Positions 25,887-33,961 of a stretch of DNA of 64,000 nt are shown here, one piece after another (positions within the stretch are counted from its first letter, which is position 1; each line of letters opens with the position of its first letter). The translations under genes were made by a program, and so were the position numbers. The notes beneath the pieces are model-generated. The model was not told the DNA's origin. It searched no databases and saw only the letters and a program-made list of their open reading frames with translations. The stretch covers positions 1 to 64,000 of the forward strand of contig CACZFF010000004.1 of the NCBI GenBank assembly GCA_902780385.1. The letters are read 5' to 3'. This DNA comes from an uncultured Lachnospiraceae bacterium (lineage in GTDB: Bacteria > Bacillota > Clostridia > Lachnospirales > Lachnospiraceae).

Positions 25887-25970
25887 ATGCCGATTACGAT
25901 AACATTTCATGTGTTTGGGATCACCATCACAGTTAGCGTAAAACGCAACAACCGCCACTCGGCCAAGTGA
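25887..25970 (+). CDS. 27-residue hydrophobic peptide, putative type I toxin
   Basis: Short ORF with a very strong ribosome site (AAAGGAGGTGATGTGC before the ATG). The peptide has a beta-branched hydrophobic stretch, residues 2-18 (PITITFHVFGITITVSV), then a basic polar tail KRNNRHSAK. That is the layout of small membrane-acting type I toxins, though I do not recognise a named family. It has a good promoter upstream, a terminator hairpin overlapping its 3' end, and a consensus promoter pointing the opposite way downstream. A Met at 25881 is in frame but too close to the Shine-Dalgarno. Toxicity is inferred only from architecture. Confidence 0.65.
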   Translation: MPITITFHVFGITITVSVKRNNRHSAK

Positions 25971-26034
25971 CGGTTGTTTAGATTATAAACAATCAGATTG
26001 AGGCCAACCGCTTGTCACAGTGCTCCTCTTTGTG
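25940..26034 (-). ncRNA. Predicted antisense RNA to the small toxin-like mRNA
   Basis: The consensus minus-strand promoter at 26041-26070 would start an RNA near 26034. It runs through the right inverted-repeat arm and the shared hairpin into the toxin 3' end, then reaches GCGTTTTA. A second minus-strand TATAAT at 25982-25987 could give a shorter form. The RNA itself is inferred. Confidence 0.5.
25947..25978. terminator. Shared bidirectional terminator hairpin
   Basis: Stem AACAACCG/CGGTTGTT with an inner CACT/AGTG. It overlaps the last codons of the small ORF. T-rich flanks occur on the minus-strand side (GCGTTTTA) and more weakly on the plus side. Confidence 0.7.
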
Positions 26035-26040
26035 ATAACT

Positions 26041-26070
26041 ATTATACGACCGGTACTTCCCCCTTGTCAA
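26041..26070 (-). promoter_or_regulatory. Consensus sigma-A promoter for the antisense RNA
   Basis: Minus-strand TTGACA (26065-26070), 18-bp spacer, TATAAT (26041-26046). Both hexamers are perfect. No ORF lies downstream on that strand before the toxin locus. Bases 26071-26317 hold no gene. Confidence 0.75.
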
Positions 26071-26317
26071 TTTCATAGCAGTAGACAAATAAGCAGTGTT
26101 ACCGGTATGTTACAGTACAGACCCATCTGAAACATGAGGAGTTTTTCGCGTGTTTTCCGCGCAAAACCCGACTTGTACGACGCGGAACTACCACGATTTT
26201 CCCAATTTCAGCATCAAATTTCTAAAAACAAAGTTGCATTTGCGCTAAACTATACCTGGAGATTGGACAAAGTTCTTCTCAAAACAGGCTGAAGAATAAA
26301 AAAACGGGTAGGACAAG

Positions 26318-28345
26318 ATGAAGGGAATCGGGATCGATACCGGCGGAACCTGTACGGACGCCGTAATCTATGACTTTGAGACGAAAGAGGTGCTTTCGGA
26401 GGCGAAGACGCTGACCACACATAAGGACCTGAAGATCGGGATCAGGGATGTGCTGCGGAAGCTCCCGGAGGATCTGCTGCGGGAGTGCGGGCAGGCAGCG
26501 CTTTCAACAACGCTGGCGACCAATGCCTGCGTGGAGAATCTAGGCGGAAGGGGAAAGATTATTTTCCTCGGAGTGTCACGAAAGGTATTTATGGAAACCT
26601 GGAGAAGCTATGGCTTCCGCTCACTCAACGACATTCTGCTGGTGGACTGCCATATCCTGCCGGATCCGGCTGCTTCCGAAGAGCCTGACTGGGAGGCACT
26701 CCGGGAAAAGCTTCCGGACTTTCTCAAGGATTGCGACTGTGTCAGTATCGTGCAGCTCTACGCAGCCGATCACGGCGGGGCCTATGAGCTGAAAGTAGAG
26801 GAGCTGATCCGGGAATATCCGCAGTTTCAGGATATGCCCGTCATTCTGGGCAATACTCTCTTTGCCGATCTCAATGCGATCCGAAGAGGTGCCGGGGCAC
26901 TTCTGAACGCAAGGCTGGTGCCGGTAGTCTGTGCCTTCATGGCGGCAATCCGTGAAGTCTTCACTTCCATGCATCTGGATGTACCCATCACGATCATCCG
27001 CAGCGACGGATCACAGATGTCTGAAACATTCGCGGCGGAGCGCCCTGTGGAGACACTGCTCTGCGGTCCTGCCGCCAGTGTGATCGGTGCCTGCACCCTG
27101 TCCGACACCCCCAATGCCATCGTGGTCGACATGGGCGGCACGACGACCGATGTCGCCATTGTCAAAAACCGCGTCGTAAAACGCGCTGAAACAGGGATCC
27201 AGGTCGGTGAATGGAAGACTTTTGTCAAAGGTCTCTACGTGGACACCTTCGGACTGGGCGGCGACACCCGCGTCTACTATGACCGCGGCGGAAAAATCCA
27301 CCTCGGCAAAACCCGCGTACAGCCCCTCTGCACCCTGGCTTCGGAATACCCTCAAGTCCTGGAAGAACTGAGGAAGCTGGATGATTCCGGCCGTCTCAAC
27401 GTATGCCCCTTACATGAATTTTTCATTCTCTTAAAAGATATTGAGGGGGATGAAAGCGGATACTTCTTTAACAGCGAAAAAGCGCTGTGCCATACCCTGA
27501 AGGAGGGGCCTCTCTCTTATGAAGAGGCCTGCAGAGCCATGGAAAAAGATATTTACACCGCTGATTTCAGCAGACTGGAGTCTGCGAGAGTCATTCTCCG
27601 CTGCGGTCTTACTCCCACTGATTTCATGCATATCCGGGGCGACTTTAACGCCTATTCCACGGAAGCCTCACGCCTCGCTGCGGCCTTTTTCGTGCGCAGC
27701 AGTGAGGCGGAAACCCTTGAGGATCTGGCACAGAAGGCTTACGACCTTGTGACTGAGCGCCTATATAAAAACCTCGTCCGGATTCTTTTGACGACTGAGT
27801 GTATACCTCTTTCCAAAAAACCTTTTGATGCGCAGATGACAGATCTGATCAATTATGCATGGCAGCTTGCAGACACCGGCAGCCGCCGGAGCAAAAGCTT
27901 CCTGCCACGGATTTTCGAGACGCACGCAAAGCTTGTCGGTGTGGGGGCGCCGACCCACATTTTCCTGCCGCGGGTCGCAAAAATGCTGCGCACAAAGGCT
28001 GTACTGCCGGAGCACGCTTCTGTCGCCAATGCCGTCGGAGCAATCACCGGTCAGGTGACTGCCGTCGTAGAGGTCAGCCTCCGCCCTGTCGCAGGGGATG
28101 ATTACGGCAATGTGATCGTTGTGTCCCGGGATCATCGTAAAACCTTCGGTTCCCGGACAAAAGCTCTGTCCTTTGCACGGAAAGAGGGCCGCCGGATCGT
28201 GACCGACCAGGCACAAAAACAGGGCGCACGCGGAACCCTTAACATCCAGGAGGAACTCTTCCGCAACGAAGCCCCCATGGGATACGGAATGATCTGGCTC
28301 GGTGATACACTTCGCTTTACTGCTGCCGGCAGTACCCTCCGCTGA
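26318..28345 (+). CDS. Hydantoinase A/oxoprolinase family protein
   Basis: A 675-residue ASKHA-fold protein related to the HyuA subunit of ATP-dependent hydantoinases and oxoprolinases. The first phosphate loop is GIDTGGTCTDAVIYD at residues 4-18. TTLATNACVENLGG, LLCGPAASVIGA and the second phosphate loop VVDMGGTTTDVAI (about 270) follow. It is intact, starts after GTAGGA, and has no HyuB partner beside it. Stand-alone HyuA-like genes of this size occur near corrinoid methyltransferase genes in Clostridia, which fits the cluster at 32.5-40 kb, but its substrate cannot be stated. Its stop abuts a truncated MATE gene on the other strand. Confidence 0.88.
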   Translation: MKGIGIDTGGTCTDAVIYDFETKEVLSEAKTLTTHKDLKIGIRDVLRKLPEDLLRECGQAALSTTLATNACVENLGGRGKIIFLGVSRKVFMETWRSYGFRSLNDILLVDCHILPDPAASEEPDWEALREKLPDFLKDCDCVSIVQLYAADHGGAYELKVEELIREYPQFQDMPVILGNTLFADLNAIRRGAGALLNARLVPVVCAFMAAIREVFTSMHLDVPITIIRSDGSQMSETFAAERPVETLLCGPAASVIGACTLSDTPNAIVVDMGGTTTDVAIVKNRVVKRAETGIQVGEWKTFVKGLYVDTFGLGGDTRVYYDRGGKIHLGKTRVQPLCTLASEYPQVLEELRKLDDSGRLNVCPLHEFFILLKDIEGDESGYFFNSEKALCHTLKEGPLSYEEACRAMEKDIYTADFSRLESARVILRCGLTPTDFMHIRGDFNAYSTEASRLAAAFFVRSSEAETLEDLAQKAYDLVTERLYKNLVRILLTTECIPLSKKPFDAQMTDLINYAWQLADTGSRRSKSFLPRIFETHAKLVGVGAPTHIFLPRVAKMLRTKAVLPEHASVANAVGAITGQVTAVVEVSLRPVAGDDYGNVIVVSRDHRKTFGSRTKALSFARKEGRRIVTDQAQKQGARGTLNIQEELFRNEAPMGYGMIWLGDTLRFTAAGSTLR

Positions 28346-28353
28346 ACCGCTTT

Positions 28354-28575
28354 CGGTACGCCTGCTCCTACCGCCGCAAGGCCTTTCGCACCATAGAAGC
28401 TTCCTACAATTGCGCCGTCAACAATACTTGTTGCTGAAAGGCTGAGTTCTGATGTAAAGTTTGGGATCAGTGTCTTCCAGATCAGCTTTCTGACTTGTTT
28501 ATCATTTCCATTTTCATTCAGTTTACCGCCGCTTTTTCCAGATTGATCTAAGCTTTTTTCTTTACTGATTAACAT
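28354..28575 (-). pseudogene. MATE transporter N-terminal remnant
   Basis: About 74 residues from the ATG at 28575 look like the start of a MATE efflux protein: LIWKTLIPNFTSELSLSATSIVDG-type first helix, then AIVGSFYGAKGLAAVGAGVP. Similarity stops at about 28354, nine bases from the stop of the convergent hydantoinase-like gene. Beyond that point the frame is only antisense to that gene. The remaining eleven helices are missing, so this is a truncated gene, probably left by a rearrangement whose breakpoint is at 28345-28354. Confidence 0.75.
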
Positions 28576-28750
28576 TTTGATATACCGCTCCCATTATACT
28601 CAAAGCATGTAGTATCGCGTTGACAATCTCAGAGAGTCTCATTGAAAAACAGTGGAATAGTGCGCTTTTTTCCGTAACTCACTTAGTATTCTGGAATAGT
28701 ACCAAAAAACTGTATCTCTGGTCAATGGGAGCAGTGGGCTGTCGGCATAT
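28576..28750. other. Intergenic stretch without a recognised gene
   Basis: I see no supported ORF. A minus-strand TATAAT near 28598 could be the -10 of the MATE remnant, and an isolated TTGACA lies at about 28619. Confidence 0.5.
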
Positions 28751-28795
28751 AAAAAAGGGACCGGCCGCACAAATCAGATGTGCACCGGTCCCTTT
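28751..28795 (-). terminator. Intrinsic terminator after the CbiK-like lipoprotein gene
   Basis: Stem GGGACCGG/CCGGTCCC with inner GCACA/TGTGC, followed on the minus strand by TTTTTT (28751-28756). It lies about 130 nt past the stop; the stretch between shows no gene. Confidence 0.9.
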
Positions 28796-28926
28796 ACTAT
28801 TATCTTAATATGTCCAGCTTAACGAGATGCTGCTGTCTCGGTCCAGACGTAATCCGCCATGCCGACCAGCCTGCAGACACTTCGCTTTCGCAGATTTCTG
28901 AAAGAAATGCTGCTGTCACGGTATAC

Positions 28927-31821
28927 TCACTGCTTGACAGGGTCGGAGACGATGACCTTGTGGTCATACCACTTGCCCTTTTCACCGATGATGGCGCAGT
29001 CAAATTCCTCGCCGAGCACCGGTACGGGAAGGTCAAATCCATAGACCTCCTCTTTCTCGCCATCGCTGTAAGTCACTTCGTCTGTTGTGGGCTCGATGAC
29101 AGCTGCACCTTCTTGCTGTGCCTCTGCGGCAGTGCCCTGGAAAAGTTTGAGGATCTTTTTGGAGACAAGGCTGACATGGATGGTCATCCTGCCGTTTTCG
29201 ACAGTCAGGGTTCCCTTGTCGCCGTTGGCCTCGTTGACATGGAACATGCTGCTGTCTGTCTTGAAGGTGGCAGTGTAGGTGCCATCCTCAATAGGGGCAT
29301 TTCCCGCCTCTTCGGCTTTGTTCTCAGAGGTCTCTTCCGCAGGCTCTTTTGCAGTCTCAGCAGCGGCTGCTGCTGCCTCGGGATCCAGTCCATCGATTGC
29401 ATTTAACATATGTGCGACATAGAGCTCCTGCACTTGCTGAATCCGTCCGAGGCCTTCGATCTGGCAGTTGACGCTCTCAAAGCTGCCGTCTTTAGTGAAC
29501 TGACTCTTCCAGGAATCCTCATCATCGCCTGCCATATCATTGTTGGCGTGGTCTCCGGCCACGACCATCAGGGGACGGAGGATCACTTTCTTATAGCCTG
29601 CCTCTTTGACTTTGGCAATGATATTTTCACAGGATGTCTCTTCAGGCTCGCCCTCGACAGTGCCGATGAAGACGTTCTTGTAGCCAAGAGAATCCATCTG
29701 GGCCTGCATCTGGCTGTAAGTCACTTTGGCGACATGGGCAGTTCCGTGGCCCATGAATACAAATGCGGTTCCGTCTTCCTGTGCTGCCTCGAGGCTGTCA
29801 AAACCTGCTACCTTTACAGCTTCTTCTACCACTGCCTTGGCGACAGCTTCTTTATCCTCGTTGACGACAGACGCATCCTCGCCGACTTCTCCCAGAAGGG
29901 GCTCCGCAACGCTGACAGTCGCAAAGTCGGCTTTTGCTGCTTCGACAGCTGCCATAAGTTCATCATATTCAGCGCCGTGCATCAGATGTGTGGGCTGAAT
30001 AGCAAGATTTTTGACTCCGTTTTCCTTTGCGCGGGCCAGTGCCTGCTCAACGTTGTCGATGACTTCACCGTCACGGGCCTGCACATGGTTAATGATGATC
30101 TGCGCTGTAAAAGCTCTGCGGACAGCCCAGTCAGGGTATGCCGCCTGCAGCGCTTTCTCGATACCGCCGATATCGGTCGCGCGGCTGTCGTTGAAAGATG
30201 TGCCGAAGCTGACGACCAGCATCTCATTCTGGCCGATATCATCTGCGTTGAGCGGATCGTCCGCAGATGCGTCACCCGTGTCACGGCCGAAATAATCGGG
30301 ATCCTCCACCTGGGCCTTCTGCTCATCTGTGAGGGCATCCCATGCAGCTTTCGCCGCCGCGATATCCGCGTCTGTCGTCTCTGTGCGTTCCTGCACATTG
30401 AGGGCTTCGATCAGGTCTGAGCACTCCTTTACAAGGTCCTTGTCCTGCTCTGCAGTTTCCTCGTCCTTCTTTTCAGTTTCCTCGTCCTTCTTTTCAGCTT
30501 CCTCGTCCTGCTTTGCAGTTTCAACTTCCAGGGGATCTGCTTCCATGGCGGCCGCGGTGTGCGCGACATAAACCGCCTCTACAGCTTCGATCCGGCCGAG
30601 ACCCGCAATCTGGGTGTCGATGCTGTCAAAGCTGCCGTCCGCCTTGAACATGCTCTTCCAGGAATCCTCCTCATCACCCGCCATGTCGTTGTTGGCGTGG
30701 TCGCCTGCAACAACCATCAGGGGACGGAGAACCACTTTCTTGAAGCCTGTCGCTTTGACTCTTTCGATAATCTGATCACAGGCAGTCTCCTCGGGCTCGC
30801 CCTCGACGGTGCCGACAAAAACATTGGTGTATGCCAGGGAATCCATCATGGTCTGCATCTGGCTGTAGGTCACCTTGGCGGCGTGCGAAGTGCCGTGGCC
30901 CATGAGAACAATAGCTGTGCCGTCCATACCGGCTTCCGCAATGCTCTCATATCCCGCATCCTCAACAGCCTGTGCAACGACTGCTTCCGCAACGGTTTCT
31001 TTATCTTCATTGACGATCGTAGCATCCTCGCCGACTTCGCCCAGCAGGGGCTCCGCGACGCGGACAGTCTCAAAATCACCTGCGACAGCCTTAACGGAAT
31101 CCATGAGCTGATCATACTCAGCGCCGTGCATCAGATGTGTGGGCTGAATGACGAGATTCTTGACGCCGTTTTCCTTTGCGCGGGCAAGCGCCTGGTCGAT
31201 GTTGTCGATGACCTCACCGTCACGGGCCTGCACATGGTTGATGATGATCTGGGAAGTAAATGCCCTGCGCACGGACCAGTCGGGGTTGGCTTCCTGCAGA
31301 GCCTTCTCGATGCCGCCGATATCTGTCGCGCGGCTCTCATTGAAGGAAGTGCCGAAGCTCACGACCAGAAGCTCGTTCTCGCCGATATCATCCGCATTGA
31401 GCGGATCGTCCGCAGAGGCATCGCCGGTATCGCGGCCGAAGTAATCGGGATCCGCCTCTTCGCCTTCCACCATTGCTTTCTGTTCATCCGTCAGGGCATC
31501 CCATGCAGCCCTCGCCGCGGCAATGTCCGCGTCTGTTGTCTCTGTGCGTTCCTGCACATAGATCTTGTCGATCAGAGCTGCGCACTCTGCCGCAAGCTCT
31601 TCATCCGTTTTTGCCACAGCTGCAGTTTCTGCCGCAGCCGCACTCTCTGCTGCAGTATCTGCTGCCGGTGCGCTCTCTACTGCCGGTGCAGCTTCACTGA
31701 CTGCCTCGGCCGTGTTTTCCGGCGTCTGCGTCGGTGTGCTGTTTCCAGAACCGCTGCAGCCTGCCAGAAGTGCGCCCGCCAAAGCAGATGCCAACAGGAT
31801 CGCTGTCAATTTCTTTTTCAT
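28927..31821 (-). CDS. Exported lipoprotein with two CbiK-type chelatase domains and a C-terminal beta-module
   Basis: A 964-residue protein. A lipoprotein signal ends at LAGC (Cys22), so it should be anchored outside the membrane. After an Ala/Glu-rich spacer, a helical segment (91-119) leads to CbiK domain 1 (about 148-426) with VVSFGTSF, MGHG (His309) and VVAGDHANNDM (His375). An acidic repeat linker (436-462) and a second copy of the helical segment lead to CbiK domain 2 (about 530-806; His692, His758). Both domains keep both metal-site histidines. Residues about 845-960 form another module, from DGTYTATFKTDSSMFHV to GKWYDHKVIVSD. The ATG at 31821 follows AGGAGGA; a longer frame to 32019 is not needed. 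A B12 riboswitch lies upstream. Exported CbiK relatives are known (Desulfovibrio periplasmic CbiK, Porphyromonas IhtB), and those bind haem. The substrate here is unknown. Confidence 0.92.
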   Translation of the reverse strand: MKKKLTAILLASALAGALLAGCSGSGNSTPTQTPENTAEAVSEAAPAVESAPAADTAAESAAAAETAAVAKTDEELAAECAALIDKIYVQERTETTDADIAAARAAWDALTDEQKAMVEGEEADPDYFGRDTGDASADDPLNADDIGENELLVVSFGTSFNESRATDIGGIEKALQEANPDWSVRRAFTSQIIINHVQARDGEVIDNIDQALARAKENGVKNLVIQPTHLMHGAEYDQLMDSVKAVAGDFETVRVAEPLLGEVGEDATIVNEDKETVAEAVVAQAVEDAGYESIAEAGMDGTAIVLMGHGTSHAAKVTYSQMQTMMDSLAYTNVFVGTVEGEPEETACDQIIERVKATGFKKVVLRPLMVVAGDHANNDMAGDEEDSWKSMFKADGSFDSIDTQIAGLGRIEAVEAVYVAHTAAAMEADPLEVETAKQDEEAEKKDEETEKKDEETAEQDKDLVKECSDLIEALNVQERTETTDADIAAAKAAWDALTDEQKAQVEDPDYFGRDTGDASADDPLNADDIGQNEMLVVSFGTSFNDSRATDIGGIEKALQAAYPDWAVRRAFTAQIIINHVQARDGEVIDNVEQALARAKENGVKNLAIQPTHLMHGAEYDELMAAVEAAKADFATVSVAEPLLGEVGEDASVVNEDKEAVAKAVVEEAVKVAGFDSLEAAQEDGTAFVFMGHGTAHVAKVTYSQMQAQMDSLGYKNVFIGTVEGEPEETSCENIIAKVKEAGYKKVILRPLMVVAGDHANNDMAGDDEDSWKSQFTKDGSFESVNCQIEGLGRIQQVQELYVAHMLNAIDGLDPEAAAAAAETAKEPAEETSENKAEEAGNAPIEDGTYTATFKTDSSMFHVNEANGDKGTLTVENGRMTIHVSLVSKKILKLFQGTAAEAQQEGAAVIEPTTDEVTYSDGEKEEVYGFDLPVPVLGEEFDCAIIGEKGKWYDHKVIVSDPVKQ
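30456..30518. repeat. 21-bp tandem repeat in the inter-domain linker
   Basis: Two exact 21-bp copies (30456-30476, 30477-30497) and a third diverged one encode the charged heptad-like EKKDEET repeats between the two CbiK domains. Confidence 0.9.
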
Positions 31822-31937
31822 GTCGTCCTCCTGCTTTTGCTGAAGAATACTATTCAAAAAACATCTACTGTAAAGAATATTTCCAAACAGACTTTTTTTC
31901 AAGAATTCTTCTTTTCGTTTACATTTTCTGTTTCCGA

Positions 31938-32106
31938 ACATTCCCCCCGCCGGAGCAGCCCGGGGGAGAATGTCCCGAAAACGGATAAAAAGCGGCTGGA
32001 GAGTGCCGCCTTTTATCAATATTCACCACGTTAAAAACCGGGGATTTTTAACAGAGCTGACCATATAATATATTAAGACTATATGACAGGAAAAGCCCCC
32101 GGTTTG
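31938..32106 (-). other. Leader hairpin series between riboswitch and lipoprotein gene
   Basis: Three further dyads follow the riboswitch terminator: 32035-32106 (AAACCGGGG with CCCCGGTTT, then T-rich on the minus strand), 31984-32017 (GATAAAA-GCGGC with GCCGC-TTTTATC), and 31938-31973 (ACATTC-CCCCC with GGGGG-GAATGT). The first two look terminator-like on the minus strand. No ORF of note lies between them. Confidence 0.7.
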
Positions 32107-32116
32107 TCAAGGAATA

Positions 32117-32155
32117 GAAAAGGGACATTCCCGCCGCATAATGCGAAAATGCCCC
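32117..32155 (-). terminator. Probable riboswitch expression-platform terminator
   Basis: Minus-strand stem GGGGCATT with AATGTCCC, an inner CGCAT/ATGCG dyad, then TTTTC. It lies just 3' of the cobalamin aptamer and is well placed to stop transcription when B12 is bound. Confidence 0.7.
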
Positions 32156-32169
32156 CGTAAGTTCTTCAC

Positions 32170-32435
32170 ATCACCGCTGTTCCCACCGAACAGGGCATCC
32201 TGTCTGCATTTGCAGCAAGTATCCTGGCTTGGCTTCATCCTCCGTCCCGTCTTCCCGGATATGATCGTCAAAAACGCAGAAGCATCTTTGACCGGTCTGC
32301 TCCAGTGACTCCCGCGGCCTTCTTCATGCCGCAGGCAGGGACTTCGTCTGCCTCACAGTAGCGGGGGCTGCTCCGGTTTTGAACCGGATTCCTTGTCAGG
32401 CTCCGAAGAGCACTGCAAATGCTTTTCAATTTTTA
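32170..32435 (-). promoter_or_regulatory. Cobalamin riboswitch
   Basis: On the minus strand the conserved core reads CCGGAGCAGCCCCCGCTACTG (about 32356-32376), preceded by GGAATCCGGT and followed by a CACTGG segment. The B12 box AGCCAGGATACTTGCTGC lies at 32213-32230. Order and spacing match the adenosylcobalamin aptamer. It precedes the exported CbiK-like gene and is the only B12 riboswitch I find in the window. The biosynthetic cbi operons lack one. Confidence 0.95.
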
Positions 32436-32449
32436 TTTTCAATACCGGT

Positions 32450-32458
32450 ATTATAACA
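32450..32458 (-). promoter_or_regulatory. Extended -10 promoter of the riboswitch transcript
   Basis: Minus-strand TGTTATAAT with -10 at 32450-32455, starting RNA about 10 nt before the aptamer. The leader to the lipoprotein start codon is then about 620 nt. Confidence 0.55.
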
Positions 32459-32559
32459 CACTCTTTTTATGATATTTGCAATTATTTTACGTGAATTGTA
32501 ATTTTCATTGCGCAACATCAGTAAGCAGTCGCATGTTACCCCCTTGCAGGCCGGCAGAT

Positions 32560-33573
32560 TTATGCGTAGAACTCGTCCACTGCATCGAAGAAGGCCTGGA
32601 TGTTCTCCCAGGGAGTCATAGGCGGGATATCGCAGCCCGATGAAGGAACAAAGTTCTTGTAGGAGGCGCACTTGCCCATCAGATTCAGTGTAGCTTCTTT
32701 GACCGACTCGGGAGTTCCGTTGCGGAACTTGCTGGAAGGATCGACATTTCCCATGGCGATCTTGTCTTCGGGAATATGGGGAAGCATATCTGCCATATCA
32801 ATGGCATTGCCGAAGTGGAATACACGGCAGCCGTTTGTGATGATGGAATCGATCTGAGGGATGACACTGTTGCCGCAGTTGTGATAGACAACAAGGAAAT
32901 CATCCTCCTGTGTTGCGGCCACGATCTTCTTCATATAGTCTCCGGAGAACTCCTGTGCAAGATCGGGACCCAGCAGGCCTGCGAGAGGCTCCGCGATGAC
33001 TACACCGTTGGCGCCGACTGCCTTATAGGCATTAATGTACTTGATGATAAACTGAGAAACTTTTTCAAGCAGAGTATGTACCATGTCAGGCTCTTCATAG
33101 CAGTAGATCATCGCTTCTGTGACATCCATCAGCCTGCCTGCCAGAGAGAAGGGGCCGATCACGCCTGCGAATACCGGGCGGTCTGTGATCAGCTTTACAG
33201 CTTTCTCAATTGCATCAATATAAATCTGTGTGCGGCCTGCGCCGATTTCAGGAATCTCAAGGGCTTCCGCCTCTTCCTCTTCTTCCACGATGCTTCCCAC
33301 AACGGTCGGGACTTCATCATCCGAAAAGACGACCTGAGAACCGAATGCCTCTGCCTCAAGGGAAAGGTCCATCATAGAAACAGAACCGCATGCCTCCGGT
33401 GTGAGGTCCGCGACAATTTTCATTGCCTGCGCCTGCAGATCGCTGGACTGTACCAGTTCTCTGACACTGATCCCCATCTTCTGGATGGCCGGGAAGGACA
33501 GTACCAAAAAGCCCTGCTTCTTCTCTGCTGCGATTGCGTCGTCAACCCACTTCATCATATTGATCTTTTCCAT
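32560..33573 (-). CDS. UroD/MtaA-family corrinoid methyltransferase (first)
   Basis: A 337-residue TIM-barrel protein of the uroporphyrinogen decarboxylase superfamily, in the MtaA/CmuA branch that moves methyl groups between corrinoid proteins and a thiol or folate acceptor. The zinc-type motif is VVYHNCGN, the His-x-Cys pair typical of MtaA rather than true UroD. GVIGPFSLAGRLMDV, VVIAEPLAGLLGP, AMGNVDPSSKFRNGTPE and FVPSSGCDIPPMTPWENIQAF are also typical. The start follows GGAGG. With the activator and corrinoid protein upstream, the likely role is methyl transfer in catabolic demethylation. The methyl donor is unknown. Confidence 0.85.
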   Translation of the reverse strand: MEKINMMKWVDDAIAAEKKQGFLVLSFPAIQKMGISVRELVQSSDLQAQAMKIVADLTPEACGSVSMMDLSLEAEAFGSQVVFSDDEVPTVVGSIVEEEEEAEALEIPEIGAGRTQIYIDAIEKAVKLITDRPVFAGVIGPFSLAGRLMDVTEAMIYCYEEPDMVHTLLEKVSQFIIKYINAYKAVGANGVVIAEPLAGLLGPDLAQEFSGDYMKKIVAATQEDDFLVVYHNCGNSVIPQIDSIITNGCRVFHFGNAIDMADMLPHIPEDKIAMGNVDPSSKFRNGTPESVKEATLNLMGKCASYKNFVPSSGCDIPPMTPWENIQAFFDAVDEFYA

Positions 33574-33667
33574 GATCCGCCTCCTAAGTATTCAAAATAT
33601 TCGATCACAAAGATTCCTTTAATGTAATTAGTGTACTGCCTCAGATTGCCTCTCTGACTGTGCCCTC

Positions 33668-33673
33668 ATTATA
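33668..33673 (-). promoter_or_regulatory. Possible -10 box upstream of the first UroD/MtaA-like gene
   Basis: TATAAT on the minus strand about 95 nt before the start codon, with only a weak -35 (CTGAAA, 19 nt). The rest of 33574-33961 is AT-rich with repeated TACAGT/ACTGTA words (33880-33935) and no convincing gene. Confidence 0.35.
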
Positions 33674-33961
33674 TTTTTCCGGTGTTTTGATTTTTCAGAT
33701 TTTCTATATTTAATTTGGTACTTTTTTTTGATTTTCTTAGTGCGCAGCCTTCCTGCATCCTTCCTGTATCTTCCCTAAAAAAACTCTGCAGGTCAGTTGT
33801 AAGGCTTGTTTTCTGCAGATTATCCTGTATCCGCAGTCAATTCACTGTAAAAAAACACCTGATTAAAAGAAAAATTTACCATTTTACAGTATGCGGTTTG
33901 CAATGTGTTTACAGTATACAGTTTACAGTGTGCCGACGTGCCAGGATCAACATGGCAAATA

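Larger units (their letters stand above)
25828..26028. repeat. Inverted repeat bracketing the small ORF
   Basis: Left arm 25828-25859 and right arm 26002-26028 share GAGGAGCACTG and GCGGTTGGCC in inverted order. Both convergent transcripts of the locus would therefore start with nearly the same sequence. Confidence 0.85.

Noticed and set aside
28132..28353. C-terminal part of the frame containing the MATE remnant
   Set aside because: This portion is only the complement of the hydantoinase-like gene and shows no MATE similarity.
30456..30518. Regular repeats as a possible CRISPR array
   Set aside because: The 21-bp units are contiguous, have no spacers and encode an acidic protein linker.
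30559..32034. 491-codon plus-strand frame
   Set aside because: Antisense to the CbiK-like lipoprotein and its leader; the open frame results from the repetitive, Ala/Glu-rich coding of the real gene.
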